Assembly (NCBI GenBank): GCA_944739405.2
Contig: OX123196.2
Location: forward strand, 52,180,196-52,244,195
Length of the DNA stretch: 64,000 nucleotides
Reading direction: 5' to 3'
Source of the DNA: Euclidia mi
Taxonomy: Eukaryota > Arthropoda > Insecta > Lepidoptera > Erebidae
Shown: in pieces, positions 12,244 to 23,300 of the stretch
How positions within the stretch are numbered: position 1 is the first letter of the stretch
Layout: every line of letters starts with the position of its first letter
Made by a program: the position numbers and the translations under genes
The notes under the pieces: generated by a model
Told to the model about the DNA's origin: nothing
What the model saw: the letters and a program-made list of their open reading frames with translations, nothing else
Database searches by the model: none

Positions 12244-12291
12244 TAATTGTGTTGCTATCAAGGTGATATTGCTATAATAGCAACACAATTA
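12244..12291. repeat. Perfect 15-nt inverted repeat
   Basis: taattgtgttgctat (12244-12258) and its exact reverse complement (12277-12291) are separated by 18 bp. This could be the centre of an old foldback element. The flanks only loosely extend the pairing. Confidence 0.7.
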
Positions 12292-12548
12292 TTACGTTAG
12301 CCCCTTTATGACAGTAGAAAACAGAAACGTGCGCACTTGTTCCATTACTAAACAATTTCCTGTTTCAGTTGGTTGCAGGTAGAAATGAAGCCTGTTTTTA
12401 TTTATTGCGGTTGCTATTTTATAAAAAATTATATTCACAAGCACAACACAAGATACCTATAGGATTTTTTAAAGTCGTGCGTTGGTGACATTTTAGAATC
12501 TGTTAGACTGTTGAACGATTTTAAATTTTAATAGATATTGATTTTAGA

Positions 12549-12609
12549 AAAATTTTACATAAGTAAAGTATAGAGTTTTATACTCTATATTTTACTTATG
12601 TAAAGTTTT
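12549..12609. repeat. 61-bp near-perfect palindrome
   Basis: Two 28-nt arms with two mismatches surround a 5-nt loop (tttat, 12577-12581). The arms contain acataagtaaagtatagagt and its complement. The palindrome ends 17 bp before the left border of the tandem duplication at 12627, so it may have helped to create it. Confidence 0.9.
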
Positions 12610-12626
12610 TACTATACTATACTTAT

Positions 12627-14450
12627 CGGTTAAAGCAATTTCTATTGAATTGGATGAAAATATTATTAGTACGAAATTTTATCGCTAACAGACAGACGCG
12701 GCAGGGGATTTTGTTTTATAATATTTAAAGATTTCATCCTATTTAATTTTCATGTCGAAATACATATAATGTAAAAAAACGTAGGTACATTCTATTCTAA
12801 TACAAAAATAAATAAATAAATTCTAACTTAGTTTACTTCATTAAGAGTGATATTTAAATCATATTCACGTCAAAAACACATAACAATACACATTACAACG
12901 TTATCGGGGCGCAAAAAAAATGCCATAAACCTCTATCGCCGGGCAACTCAGCAATACTACGAAAAATTCGCATGCTTACTGTAAATATTAACGGCGATGG
13001 GAAGTGCCGGGGCCTTTTGGACCCGTACTCCACAAACTATTGATTAACCACATCAATGTTCTGAATGGCATCGTTGGGCAGTTTTTACCGTTCTTTTAAC
13101 ACTATTAAGATAAGTTAGGCTGTAGTCTATCTGTAAGGGGAAGTGTTATTGCGAGGTTGGGTTTGGCTTGTGTCTGAGTGGTCTTATGTTGTCAAGTAGA
13201 TGTGTGACGCAATAAAGAGCTTCTATGATAGATAGTAGATTGGTTATAGGTTTGTAACAATGTTATTGTGATCGGACGAGGGATAGTGTGTAATTGATAG
13301 TAGATAAAAAGCCGTGAACACGTTTACTGGAACGTTCTGGTATAAAAAGTTGTAGCTACCGAAAACGACGGATAGCCCTGGATGATTTGCCAACGGCAAT
13401 CAATTACGTTTTTAGATAAAAATTACATCGGTTTTTCGCGAGTGGTAATTTCTATTTACCTTACTTAGTTAAAAGTGTGTTAGACTCAACGGATGTTAAC
13501 TCAAAAAATAAATAAAAAAATGATCCAATGACTTTTAAATCCACTCATTTCGCCAGGAGGACTTAAAGTATTTACGAAATGAGTCAATTGAATGAAATGA
13601 CCTACATCTGAACAGTGTATGAAGTGGAAAATATATTTAAACATAATTTTACGAGCTAGCCATAAACGAGTGTATTCGCTGGTTGTAAACTTCGAAATTG
13701 GCTATATTATACTGCCACAAAGGATAAAGTTTGAAGTCTGTAAAACTTATGTTTCTCTACCAAATATACTGCCTTTAAAGAAGATCCTAAAGAGTTTATT
13801 TTGTCTAACAGTTTGTTATTGCTTTCCCAAAATTAAAATGTTTTGTTACACGCTTTTATTTACTTTAACAAGTCCCGGTGTCTGCAATAAAATTATGCAT
13901 GCATGTATATATAGCGTGATAATGCAATATTTTGATGTCATGGAGTTGACCTGATGATGGAGCTGGTATGTAGCCATAGGAGCATCGCATTATAACGAAA
14001 CCTCCCCATCAAGATGGTCTCTTTTGATTCACATTGACAAGCAAAACTTTGATCTTATAAAAATATATAAGATTTTAAAGACTTACGCGAAGGGGTAGGC
14101 AGAGGTGTAATATTACACCCACATTTCGCCATGAATTTTTAGGTCCCACGTAATAGGGGGCGAGCCTATTGCCGTTACCGGGCACATCACCAAACTCCGT
14201 GCTGCTACTGAGAATTCGGAAAAACCCAGTAAAACTTTGGGGAATCGAAACCGGGACCTCCGATCAGCAGTCGCATACACTATCTGCTGGACCACGGAGG
14301 CAGTCTGATCTTTTATGTTCAGCGTATATGAAAGCTTGTTTTTTAAAGTTTTATCTCTTAATTAATTTTTGTTTTAGATTACTTTAGTCTAGACTTTGTG
14401 TAATTATTTGGTTATGCTCTCGATCGAATCACAGTTGCTTGCGTAACATT
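12627..14450. repeat. Tandem duplication, copy 1 (1824 bp)
   Basis: It starts cggttaaagcaatttctatt and ends cttgcgtaacatt, immediately followed by copy 2. It carries an AATAAATAAATAAA stretch near 12807, a 10-nt inverted repeat actcatttcg/cgaaatgagt (about 13546-13585) and a decayed SINE at 14081-14304. A 111-codon frame at 13619-13954 has no recognisable motif. It is identical in both copies only because the duplication is young. Confidence 0.93.
14081..14304 (-). mobile_element. tRNA-derived SINE, minus strand
   Basis: Read on the minus strand, the head has GCCTCCGTGGTCCAGCAG and a B-box-like GGTTTCGATTCC. The body has the 'ggcaataggctcgcccccta' segment, and the end has the 'ctctgcctacccctt' segment. 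The usual ATGT tail is missing, so the 3' end is cut. The same family occurs at 58400-58635 and 63174-63410. It is duplicated with its surroundings at 15906-16129. Confidence 0.75.
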
Positions 14451-16275
14451 CGGTTAAAGCAATTTCTATTGAATTAGATGAAAATATTATTAGTACGAAA
14501 TTTTATCGCTAACAGACAGACGCGGCAGGGGATTTTGTTTTATAATATTTAAAGATTTCATCCTATTTAATTTTCATGTCGAAATACATATAATGTAAAA
14601 AAACGTAGGTACATTCTATTCTAATACAAAAATAAATAAATAAATTCTAACTTAGTTTACTTCATTAAGAGTGATATTTAAATCATATTCACGTCAAAAA
14701 CACATAACAATACACATTACAACGTTATCGGAGCGCAAAAAAAAATGCCATAAACCTCTATCGCCGGGCAACTCAGCAATACTACGAAAAATTCGCATGC
14801 TTACTGTAAATATTAACGGCGATGGGAAGTGCCGGGGCCTTTTGGACCCGTACTCCACAAACTATTGATTAACCACATCAATGTTCTGAATGGCATCGTT
14901 GGGCAGTTTTTACCGTTCTTTTAACACTATTAAGATAAGTTAGGCTGTAGTCTATCTGTAAGGGGAAGTGTTATTGCGAGGTTGGGTTTGGCTTGTGTCT
15001 GAGTGGTCTTATGTTGTCAAGTAGATGTGTGACGCAATAAAGAGCTTCTATGATAGATAGTAGATTGGTTATAGGTTTGTAACAATGTTATTGTGATCGG
15101 ACGAGGGATAGTGTGTAATTGATAGTAGATAAAAAGCCGTGAACACGTTTACTGGAACGTTCTGGTATAAAAAGTTGTAGCTACCGAAAACGACGGATAG
15201 CCCTGGATGATTTGCCAACGGCAATCAATTACGTTTTTAGATAAAAATTACATCGGTTTTTCGCGAGTGGTAATTTCTATTTACCTTACTTAGTTAAAAG
15301 TGTGTTAAACTCAACGGATGTTAACTCAAAAAATAAATAAAAAAATGATCCAATGACTTTTAAATCCACTCATTTCGCCAGGAGGACTTAAAGTATTTAC
15401 GAAATGAGTCAATTGAATGAAATGACCTACATCTGAACAGTGTATGAAGTGGAAAATATATTTAAACATAATTTTACGAGCTAGCCATAAACGAGTGTAT
15501 TCGCTGGTTGTAAACTTCGAAATTGGCTATATTATACTGCCACAAAGGATAAAGTTTGAAGTCTGTAAAACTTATGTTTCTCTACCAAATATACTGCCTT
15601 TAAAGAAGATCCTAAAGAGTTTATTTTGTCTAACAGTTTGTTATTGCTTTCCCAAAATTAAAATGTTTTGTTACACGCTTTTATTTACTTTAACAAGTCC
15701 CGGTGTCTGCAATAAAATTATGCATGCATGTATATATAGCGTGATAATGCAATATTTTGATGTCATGGAGTTGACCTGATGATGGAGCTGGTATGTAGCC
15801 ATAGGAGCATCGCATTATAACGAAACCTCCCCATCAAGATGGTCTCTTTTGATTCACATTGACAAGCAAAACTTTGATCTTATAAAAATATATAAGATTT
15901 TAAAGACTTACGCGAAGGGGTAGGCAGAGGTGTAATATTACACCCACATTTCGCCATGAATTTTTAGGTCCCACGTAATAGGGGGCGAGCCTATTGCCGT
16001 TACCGGGCACATCACCAAACTCCGTGCTGCTACTGAGAATTCGGAAAAACCCAGTAAAACTTTGGGGAATCGAAACCGGGACCTCCGATCAGCAGTCGCA
16101 TACACTATCTGCTGGACCACGGAGGCAGTCTGATCTTTTATGTTCAGCGCATATGAAAGCTTGTTTTTTAAAGTTTTATCTCTTAATTAATTTTTGTTTT
16201 AGATTACTTTAGTCTAGACTTTGTGTAATTATTTGGTTATGCTCTCGATCGAATCACAGTTGCTTGCGTAACATT
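14451..16275. repeat. Tandem duplication, copy 2 (1825 bp)
   Basis: Direct, head-to-tail copy of 12627-14450. The differences I noticed are a g/a near 12648, g/a near 12908, one extra A in an A-run, g/a near 13478 and t/c near 14328, so identity is above 99 percent. The junctions share the trinucleotide cgg (12627, 14451, 16276), a microhomology at the breakpoint. Confidence 0.93.
15906..16129 (-). mobile_element. SINE, duplicated copy
   Basis: Second copy of the 14081-14304 SINE, carried by the tandem duplication and not an independent insertion. It is essentially identical to the first. Confidence 0.75.
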
Positions 16276-16582
16276 CGGCGCAACGCCCCGGTCGATTCGA
16301 CCGCAGTATGCGGTTTAGGGTTCGACAGCCGACGTTCTAGTTGCGTGAATGTCATACGTATTGTCTGGGCCTATTGTGTGGTCAAACTGACACTTTCCTA
16401 TACACATATAGGGCAGTGAAATTGTGAGTTTGTATTTAAGTTCTTTCCTTTGGGAGTATTGTGTATATTTGTTAGAAAAAAAAAGAGATTCTGAATTTTC
16501 ATTGTATTGAACTGAAATTTGGTGCTGTTGAACTACATGTGGCTTGAAATAAAGCCATAGCGTCGTACCTTTAAATGATGAA

Positions 16583-16622
16583 AATAAATAAAACTTGGCA
16601 TTACTGCCAAGTTTTATTTATT
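16583..16622. repeat. Perfect 18-nt palindrome
   Basis: aataaataaaacttggca (16583-16600) pairs exactly with 16605-16622 around a ttac loop. It could extrude as a hairpin or act as a transcript 3'-end structure. No gene is adjacent. Confidence 0.85.
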
Positions 16623-17003
16623 GTATTGATTTGGGTTTGTTGGTCTATATCATTTATGATTTTTTACAGATTAAATATTTGATTGCTGTTGAATTATTTT
16701 GCTTTGAATGTTTTCTTTATTAGTAAAGTAACAACACAGAAATATTACCTTTCATCGTCTCACATTCATCGAATCTACTGTGATATAGAATATTAAGGAA
16801 ACATTACTCTCCCTTCCCAGAATTAAAGTCAGGACGATACGATCAGCAAAAACGCCACGTAGCTAACGAGCAGTCAGTATTACGTTTAATTTGCCGTATC
16901 TCCAAATTCCCATTAGCCACAACCATCTGAAGCTTCAATTCGTGCAAACCTGATAACCCGTACGCAAATCGCAATAGTAAACCAGTACAAGTCTACTACG
17001 TAA

Positions 17004-17316
17004 TAAAAAAAATAATTTAAAGAAAAACAAAAAACCCGACTGCATAAAAACTTATTTAAAAAAATACGTGAAAATATTAACTTAAATAAAAACTAAAAAG
17101 AAAGAAACAAGCCCAGAAGTTTCCTTGGGAAGATTTGATTGGTAAAATTTGAATGGGCCCCGACTGTGAGTCGTTCTGTTCTGCATATTCCTTCTAAACT
17201 TCTGGGCTTGTTTCTTTCTTTTTAGTTTTTATTTAAGTTAATATTTTCACGTATTTTTTTAAATAAGTTTTTATGCAGTCGGGTTTTTTGTTTTTCTTTA
17301 AATAATTTTTTTTATT
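17004..17316. repeat. Large inverted repeat, about 120-bp arms
   Basis: Arm 17004-17122 is the near-exact reverse complement of 17196-17316, with a 73-bp spacer (17123-17195). Landmarks in the arms are aaaaaacccgactgcataaa and caagcccagaagttt. Only one or two differences occur near the outer ends. This looks like a foldback element or the inverted end of a larger repeat that continues to about 17822. Confidence 0.92.
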
Positions 17317-17822
17317 TTATACTTTTTAGTTACGATTCATTGACTTCGTTATAAGATGGTAAATTTCGCAATCGAGTGTTTGTATATCGTTTATACTTGA
17401 AATAAAATCTTAAATCAATAAGTATGAAAATTAGCGATATTTTTTTTTGTTAAACATCTTTAAATCGTTATATATCCTAAACTATTATTTAAAATCAAAA
17501 ATGATAAAATGAACCTAAAGATGATTTTAAAATACCTATTCAACGACACCCCACTTGAGATAGTTCATCGACTTTATTTTTTTTCATTTTGACAATATGG
17601 TGTCTGGCTGTAGCTGTGGTGAATTTTGATTACTGTCATGTCTTTAGTGACACTCGCAAGGTTAAGACGAATCGATTGACGTAAGAATCATCAAAATCGG
17701 CCTACGCATTTGGTCTCTAGAACGCCACATAGAAACAAACATACATACATACATACATACATACATACATACATAGACTGATAAACACATTACCCTCCTT
17801 TGCGTCGCGCAGTCGGGTAAAA
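17317..17822. repeat. Repeat continuing from the inverted repeat
   Basis: It runs from the right arm to ttgcgtcgcgcagtcgggta. The motif gcagtcggg, present in the palindrome arms, returns at its end (about 17808-17817), suggesting one element with related termini. It contains a CATA microsatellite. No protein-coding content was recognised. Confidence 0.4.
17738..17775. repeat. (ACAT)n microsatellite
   Basis: About nine uninterrupted units of acat. It lies inside the repeat at 17317-17822. Confidence 0.9.
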
Positions 17823-18119
17823 AGATAATAAAGCCGCACAGTATCGTTTGCAAGGAACATTGAAGGGTTTCCGCACTCGTAACTAGGGCTCCGTAATTGT
17901 ACTTAGTAATGCGTGCGTTGACTCATATTTGGTAAGCAGAAATATGGATGAAAGTATTTTTTATGTAGGTTGTTAGATGGTCTATCGTGACGAAATCCAG
18001 CAACAGGTAGTAGGAGTTCAAATGAAACTGACGGAGAATGACAAGAGAGAGGATGTTCTTGCTAAGTACCTACTACTTTCGTTCATACGCAGTAAAAAGG
18101 ACGATAAGAAGCTACTACA

Positions 18120-18360
18120 ATTCATCATTATCAGCCTTGGTTTGATTATTATTGCTATATATATTTATATTATTGCCGAACACAGCCTCTTTTCATTAAG
18201 AGAAGAGCTAGACCATAGTCCACCACACTATCCAAGTGCGAGTTTGGCAGACGACATGTCGTTCGAGAACATTTTAGAGAACTCTCCGATATGCAGGTTT
18301 TCGCGCGATGTTTTTGTGACCGTTTAATTAACAATATAATTTGCACATAATTTCGAAATG
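18120..18360 (-). mobile_element. SINE 3' part, split by a later insertion
   Basis: The plus strand begins tcatcattatcagcc (the reversed GATGAT tail). It runs through ccacactatccaagtgcgag, gacgacatgtcgttcgagaa and tgcaggtttt to gcacataatttcgaaatg, which is the lepidopteran SINE body reversed. Its tRNA-like head is displaced to 18630-18712. The open frame 17977-18327 overlapping it is explained by this repeat. Confidence 0.7.
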
Positions 18361-18629
18361 TAAATGTATTGTATTGTTAACATATTGCTACCGGAAACGC
18401 TATTATTATTATTTTATGTCGTCTGATGTATTAGTTGTGTTAAATTTATTAGGTATATTATTTACAAACATGGTCGCAACGGAAGACCAGCGCTAGCTTT
18501 TTCAAAACTAGCATTTTGCTGAGTTGCGACCATTTTGCAGTAAGCTATTTTTTTCTTTTTGTAATTAACTGTGTCTTGTGTATGTATTGCATAATCTTCA
18601 TTCTTTCTTTCTTTCTATCTTTCAAATGT
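18361..18629. mobile_element. Element inserted into the SINE, hairpin and TTCT tail
   Basis: This 269-bp piece separates two halves of one SINE. It holds a hairpin (atggtcgcaac ... gttgcgaccat, about 18471-18532) and ends in ttctttctttcttt. The junctions read tttcgaaatgt and tttcaaatgt, a possible short, mutated target duplication. A retroposed LINE 3' end is likely, but the family is not known to me. Confidence 0.5.
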
Positions 18630-18712
18630 CATAAGTCCGAGCCGTGGATTTAAACCCGAGACCCTCTACGTAGCAGACCTTTGTTCTCTGGATTAAGCTA
18701 TCGGTGCCTACT
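18630..18712 (-). mobile_element. SINE tRNA-like head, other half
   Basis: On the minus strand it reads CTACGTAGAGGGTCTCGGG and TTTAAATCCACGGC, the tRNA-like head with B box of the SINE whose body lies at 18120-18360. Confidence 0.65.
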
Positions 18713-19298
18713 ATTACAATAATTACTACCTACTATTAAACAAATAAATTAAACTTTTTATATATCCTTCATTAGGTTTCTGCAATAACCAGACAAACAT
18801 ACTTACAATTAAAAAGTCATAAGCATTTAAAGATTGTAGAATCAGTATGTTTAATCGCTTTCTCCTTTAGACATCCTTGATATTCGTATTACGTTTTATT
18901 CCAGATTTATTCTTGCAAAATTTTTCGAGCTGCACTTTGTGACATAATAATCTAATAAGCTAGAAATGGACTGAATATAATTATGAATTTAAACTTACAT
19001 GGTGTTTAACATTTGATGTAGATTGTCTTTCGGGACATTCATCACGTTCGTTTGTTTTGTAAAGACGGACTCCGTATATGCAAAAACCCATCAAACAACT
19101 GAGCGAAAGCTATATGCTGATAGTGTTAACGGGTAGACCGATTTATTTGCTCGTAACATTCATCCAACCGCAGTACTTCAGTTCATCCGCGATAATGGTG
19201 CTTGCAACATTGCCGAAATATCGGATAAGTACCAACTCGAAACAAAAGTATATATATTGTATGTATTCCGAAAGACAATATACATTATTAAATAAATA

Positions 19299-19885
19299 TC
19301 TGTAAATATAAAATTCTTGCGTTACTGACTGACTGACAGACAAGCTACAGCCTAAACTATTAGGGCGTTATCATACTAGCGGTTTGGGAGCGGTTGCGGG
19401 GCGGGGCGGACGCGCAGCGAATGCGTCGCGAACACGCCGCAGATGCGCAGCGAGAACGTCGCGGACGCATGGCAAATACTTTACGTTTTCGTCGCGTGTT
19501 TGTAGCAAATTATAGACGTACAATACATTCAGTAACAAAATGGATTCCGACGAGGAAACACTGCTGTTGGCTTTATTACTTTTACTCGGTGCGCGTTCCT
19601 TTTTACTCGTTGCGCGTCCGCAACGAATTCGTTGCGCATGCGCGGCGTGTTCGTTCAGTTCGTTGTGAGCCCGTAACGAATTCGTTGTGCGCCCGCTCCG
19701 CTTTGAGGACGTTCGCAATTCGCTAGTATGATAAGGCCCTTAGACGCAGGAAGCTAAAATTTGACATGTATGTTCCTTGGGGACCGTAGGGATGCACTAA
19801 GAAGGGATTTCCCGAAATTCCCACGGAATCGAGCAAAACGGGTAAAATAAAGTAATATACGGGCGTAGCTGCGGGCGTCCTCTAG
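19299..19885 (+). mobile_element. Non-autonomous Helitron with intact ends
   Basis: It starts TCTGTAAATATAAAATTCTT after an A (19298) and ends GGCGTCCTCTAG before a T (19886). This is the Helitron signature of TC...CTRR inserted between A and T without target duplication. The body has actgactgactgacagaca and ccttggggaccgtagggatg. A 377-bp Harbinger MITE plus a 3-bp duplication sits inside it, so the Helitron itself is about 207 bp. No Rep/helicase is encoded. Related copies: 1285, 11395, 51084, 57867, 63445, 63801. Confidence 0.8.
19363..19739. mobile_element. PIF/Harbinger-type MITE, TSD TTA
   Basis: Terminal inverted repeats gggcgttatcatactagcg (19363-19381) and its complement at 19721-19739 match at 18 of 19 positions. 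They are flanked by TTA at 19360-19362 and 19740-19742. The inside is G+C-rich compared with its surroundings. On the plus strand from 19540 it has a short frame MDSDEETLLLALLLLLGAR, which looks like the start of a Harbinger nuclease ORF. This suggests that an autonomous element lost its middle. Confidence 0.88.
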
Positions 19886-19989
19886 TTACATATATTATTT
19901 TTGTTAGAGTCGTAGCATCAGATTAAATTATAAAGTTTCACATTATAAAATCATCGTGTGTGCATTTGTTTGTACCTATGTATTTTTAA

Positions 19990-20018
19990 CAATTTGTTTG
20001 TCTTTGTTGCAGGTATGT
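19990..20018 (+). promoter_or_regulatory. Acceptor-donor junction, possible recursive splice site
   Basis: A pyrimidine-rich stretch (tttgtttgtctttgttgcag) ends in CAG at 20010-20012. It is followed directly by GTATGT at 20013-20018, a donor-like hexamer. Ratchet points in long insect introns have this arrangement. Alternatively 20013 begins an exon: the frame TATGTCATAACAGCC... stays open for about 65 codons into the neighbouring MITE. A similar site lies at 48239. Confidence 0.3.
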
Positions 20019-20071
20019 CATAACAGCCGCCGGCGTAGCAGTTGACTGTAACTTAATCTTATATATTTACT

Positions 20072-20362
20072 TAATAAGAGCCGGTTTTCACCGTTTTTTT
20101 GCACATGCCTGGACTACGGCAGGAAAGACGGCGGCCACGTGTAGCCGGGCTATTAGATGGGCCGGCCGTTTTACCGGTTCATTTAAAGAGGCAGACGTGC
20201 CTGTGCTGTAGTTCAGGTCGAATTTGTATGACACTGTTCACATTTGGATGGGACATAATACAGACGGATAATACTAGTGGCAGTACTATTTATATGACGC
20301 TAAGCACATTTAAATGGACCGCGAAAATAGCCGGCTAGTTGTATTAGGAACAGGCTCTATTA
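20072..20362. mobile_element. MITE with short terminal inverted repeats
   Basis: The left end taataagagccggtt and the right end ggaacaggctctatta are imperfect inverted repeats around a roughly 290-bp G+C-richer core (gccggccgttttaccggtt and related segments). The target duplication is not clear; the flanks are aata and atta. A frame at 20099-20338 is just the inside of this element. Confidence 0.5.
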
Positions 20363-23300
20363 TATTTGAAGTATTTAAATTCGTAGTCGTACCTATATAG
20401 TTTTTACCCGTTATTCAATAGTAAATCAAACTCAGAAATAACAACCACTTAACATACGGCCAATTCAAAGCAAACAAAATGATTTATACAAGAGCACATG
20501 TCTCATAAATGTTTATTAGTCTACTAAACGCACTGATCGATGAGAGCGGTGTAGTAGGGTGTCATCTGGGCAGTAAGTGTTGACAAAATTAATAAAGGGG
20601 GTCCGAGTAGTAACTTAGAGTTTCTTAGTTAAGTAACTCAAATAAACATTTTGTGGGACTATTAACTTTTGCCACATTCGTTATCCCGCGTCGCATCTGT
20701 CTAAGTGTATGAACGCGATTAACTCCAAAACCACAGAGCATTCTTTTGTACGGTTTTCACCAACAGGTAGTGTAATACAGATTCCTAAGAATCGGTAAGG
20801 TGTATTATTCACGCAGGTAAAACCAGAGTAGAAGTCTAGGTTATATAAATTTACAGAAAAAGATTGCTAGATAATTAAATTTAAAATCGACTTCAAATAC
20901 ATTTGGTTGATCATGTTGCATACTTTTCTACCTATATTGGCTCAATGTCCCTATACTAAAATAATTTTAGCGGGTTTCTACTGTTTCTAGTACCAATGCG
21001 ACGTATGTTAAGATATATGGTCCCAAGAGTGATCTGTCTGTAAATTTGCTCGGAGTCTCCACTGTGTCCAAATATTAAAAGACTTCAAATATATAAGATC
21101 AGTTTCTTTTGCATATTTATTTAAGTCTTGCTAGTCTTAAAACGTTGTAGACAGAGCCGTAGTACATCTACATTTAGCAACAACAACTACTGCTGTCGAC
21201 CCGTCCTGCCAAACTTCGTGCTGGTACTGAAAAATATTTATAAAACCAATTCTATATACAATCTGTAAACGAATCTGCCCCATCACGATCAGCTAACGAG
21301 ACGGCCAACATTTTCATGCCAGTCATCGAATTGTACGACCTCCTTTTAATTTTTCTTCATCATGAAAGTAATAAGATGCTGGCAACCTTTTATATATATT
21401 TTTAAAAATCTGTAAGTATCGATTTTACGTTATTATTCCAAATTACGCCAGCTAGCACTCAGCGCTTCCAAATTGAGTTCGAATTTCAAAACTGCTTCAA
21501 CAAGAGCACTTTAGTGAAACATGTGTTGGCACTGTTGGCAGAAGCTCGCTTAGATTGCGACAATAGACGAATAACTATTATGAAAATAATATGGGAGCTT
21601 TCTAAATCGCTAGCTTAGGTTAGGAGCAAATCCATATCATTTGTTAAGTTTAAATCGTTGACGTACTTTGGTTTTGGTTTTACATCCCTAGAAACTTCGT
21701 CGTTATTATCGTCCCAGTTTTATCCCAGTTGCTTCCCAAATCTTCTTGAACGGTCATTTCGCCTTAAAGCCCGACGTAAAGGTCGCATTTTTGATTACCA
21801 TTGAAACTTAGACAATTATTACAACAATTTTAAACAATATACACTCTTATTAATAAAAGAAAAATGTTGAGATATAGTTTATGTTCTAAGTATGACACTG
21901 ACATTAAACGATCTTTCGCGATTAGTCTACATTATACAAGGTTATTTACACATTATACAAGGTTATACACTGACATTAGATCGAAACTGAATGTTGAACA
22001 AAATATAATTACGAGAATTGGCCCTATGAGCTCGACTTCAAAGACAGTTGTCAAGATCAAGACAGAAGTTTACCCATACCATAGTGCGAACGTACCTAAG
22101 TAATTAGAATTCAATATAATTCTTGCCATTAATTAAGTACAAAATATATATTCTTTTAAATTATCGCTTTGAAAGAGACGTGTCAGACGAATTGAAAGGA
22201 GAAAAAGAATGTATATTTTTGTATAATGGAGCGCAAATTTAAAATGTAAAGCGAAGCTTTGTACAGAGGGCGATTAGCACTGTCCGGACAAAGTGTTGTA
22301 ATAAAAGAAAACTCGAAGCAGCTATGCTTCAAATTACCATGACAAAAGAAAGTTTTATATAGGTTTTAGTAGCAGCTAGAGCTTGGACTGTTTAATGGTA
22401 ATTGATTTTAAAAGATTTTAATAAGGAGTATATGGGCGAAATACACATGATGGAATTTAATACAGGCATATAGAAAACGTTGGAAAATAACGAATCGACT
22501 AGCCTCTTTAATAATGGAGAAAACAAAAACAAAGAGTGAATGCTTAGGAAAGATATCAAGCAACAAATAAGAGACAATCTGAAGCCATAAGATCTATATA
22601 CGAAAGAATGAGTTTCACTCAAAGATAAGCTGAATCATACCATATATTTTCCTGCAACAAAAATACAACAAAATCTCCATTCTTAATCTTGCAAATCGGT
22701 CTCCGAAAATAAAAAAGGTGAAGCCCACAAATTCCTCGAATATATTATTTGTAAACATATAATGTCAACACAGAAATTCATTCAGTAGATTGGCTTCATT
22801 CCAAGTACCTCGACCCGAGGCTTTGTAAACATATACCATTCATGATTTATTTTCTTATTTACCCAATAAAAATCATCGTTAAATATATTCAGACAACTAT
22901 CGACATTTCACTTCAATAAAATCTTTCGGGAAATAGTTATTGGGGAATTAGAGATGAAATGGCCAATTACCTTTAATTCTATTGGTTTCGCCATCGATGA
23001 CTTCTCAGAGATGTTCATTCTTCATTTCGGTGAAATATTAATTTATAAAGCTATTCGTTCGAAGTTAATGTGTATTTTGCCTTTGAACTATGTAGAGGTG
23101 CCCTTGCGTTATAAGGCTGGGTAAATCCCGGGCTATTGAAAAAGTCGATGTTTTCATAGCTACGAATATAAGCTCTGGATAAGCCAACGCTATGCTTCAA
23201 CGGTTGCTAGCAAGTTTCTATAAAAAATTGCGTAACGCAAACAAAGTTTAAGATGCCTGCCCCATTGAGCATTGACGGTATTCTGTAAGAGTGGTATAGA

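Noticed and set aside
13619..13954. 111-codon frame present identically at 13619 and 15444
   Set aside because: Identity is explained by the young tandem duplication. No motif, no splice context, and a composition like noncoding A+T-rich DNA.
17738..17775. CRISPR-like or other spaced repeat array
   Set aside because: A simple ACAT microsatellite without spacers; nothing in the window suggests a prokaryotic genome.
17977..18327. 116-codon frame with a membrane-like segment
   Set aside because: From about 18120 it is the reverse of a SINE body, and the hydrophobic part comes from A+T-rich SINE tail sequence.
19371..19726. Arg/Ala-rich frames on both strands
   Set aside because: They are the G+C-rich core of the Harbinger MITE read in several frames.
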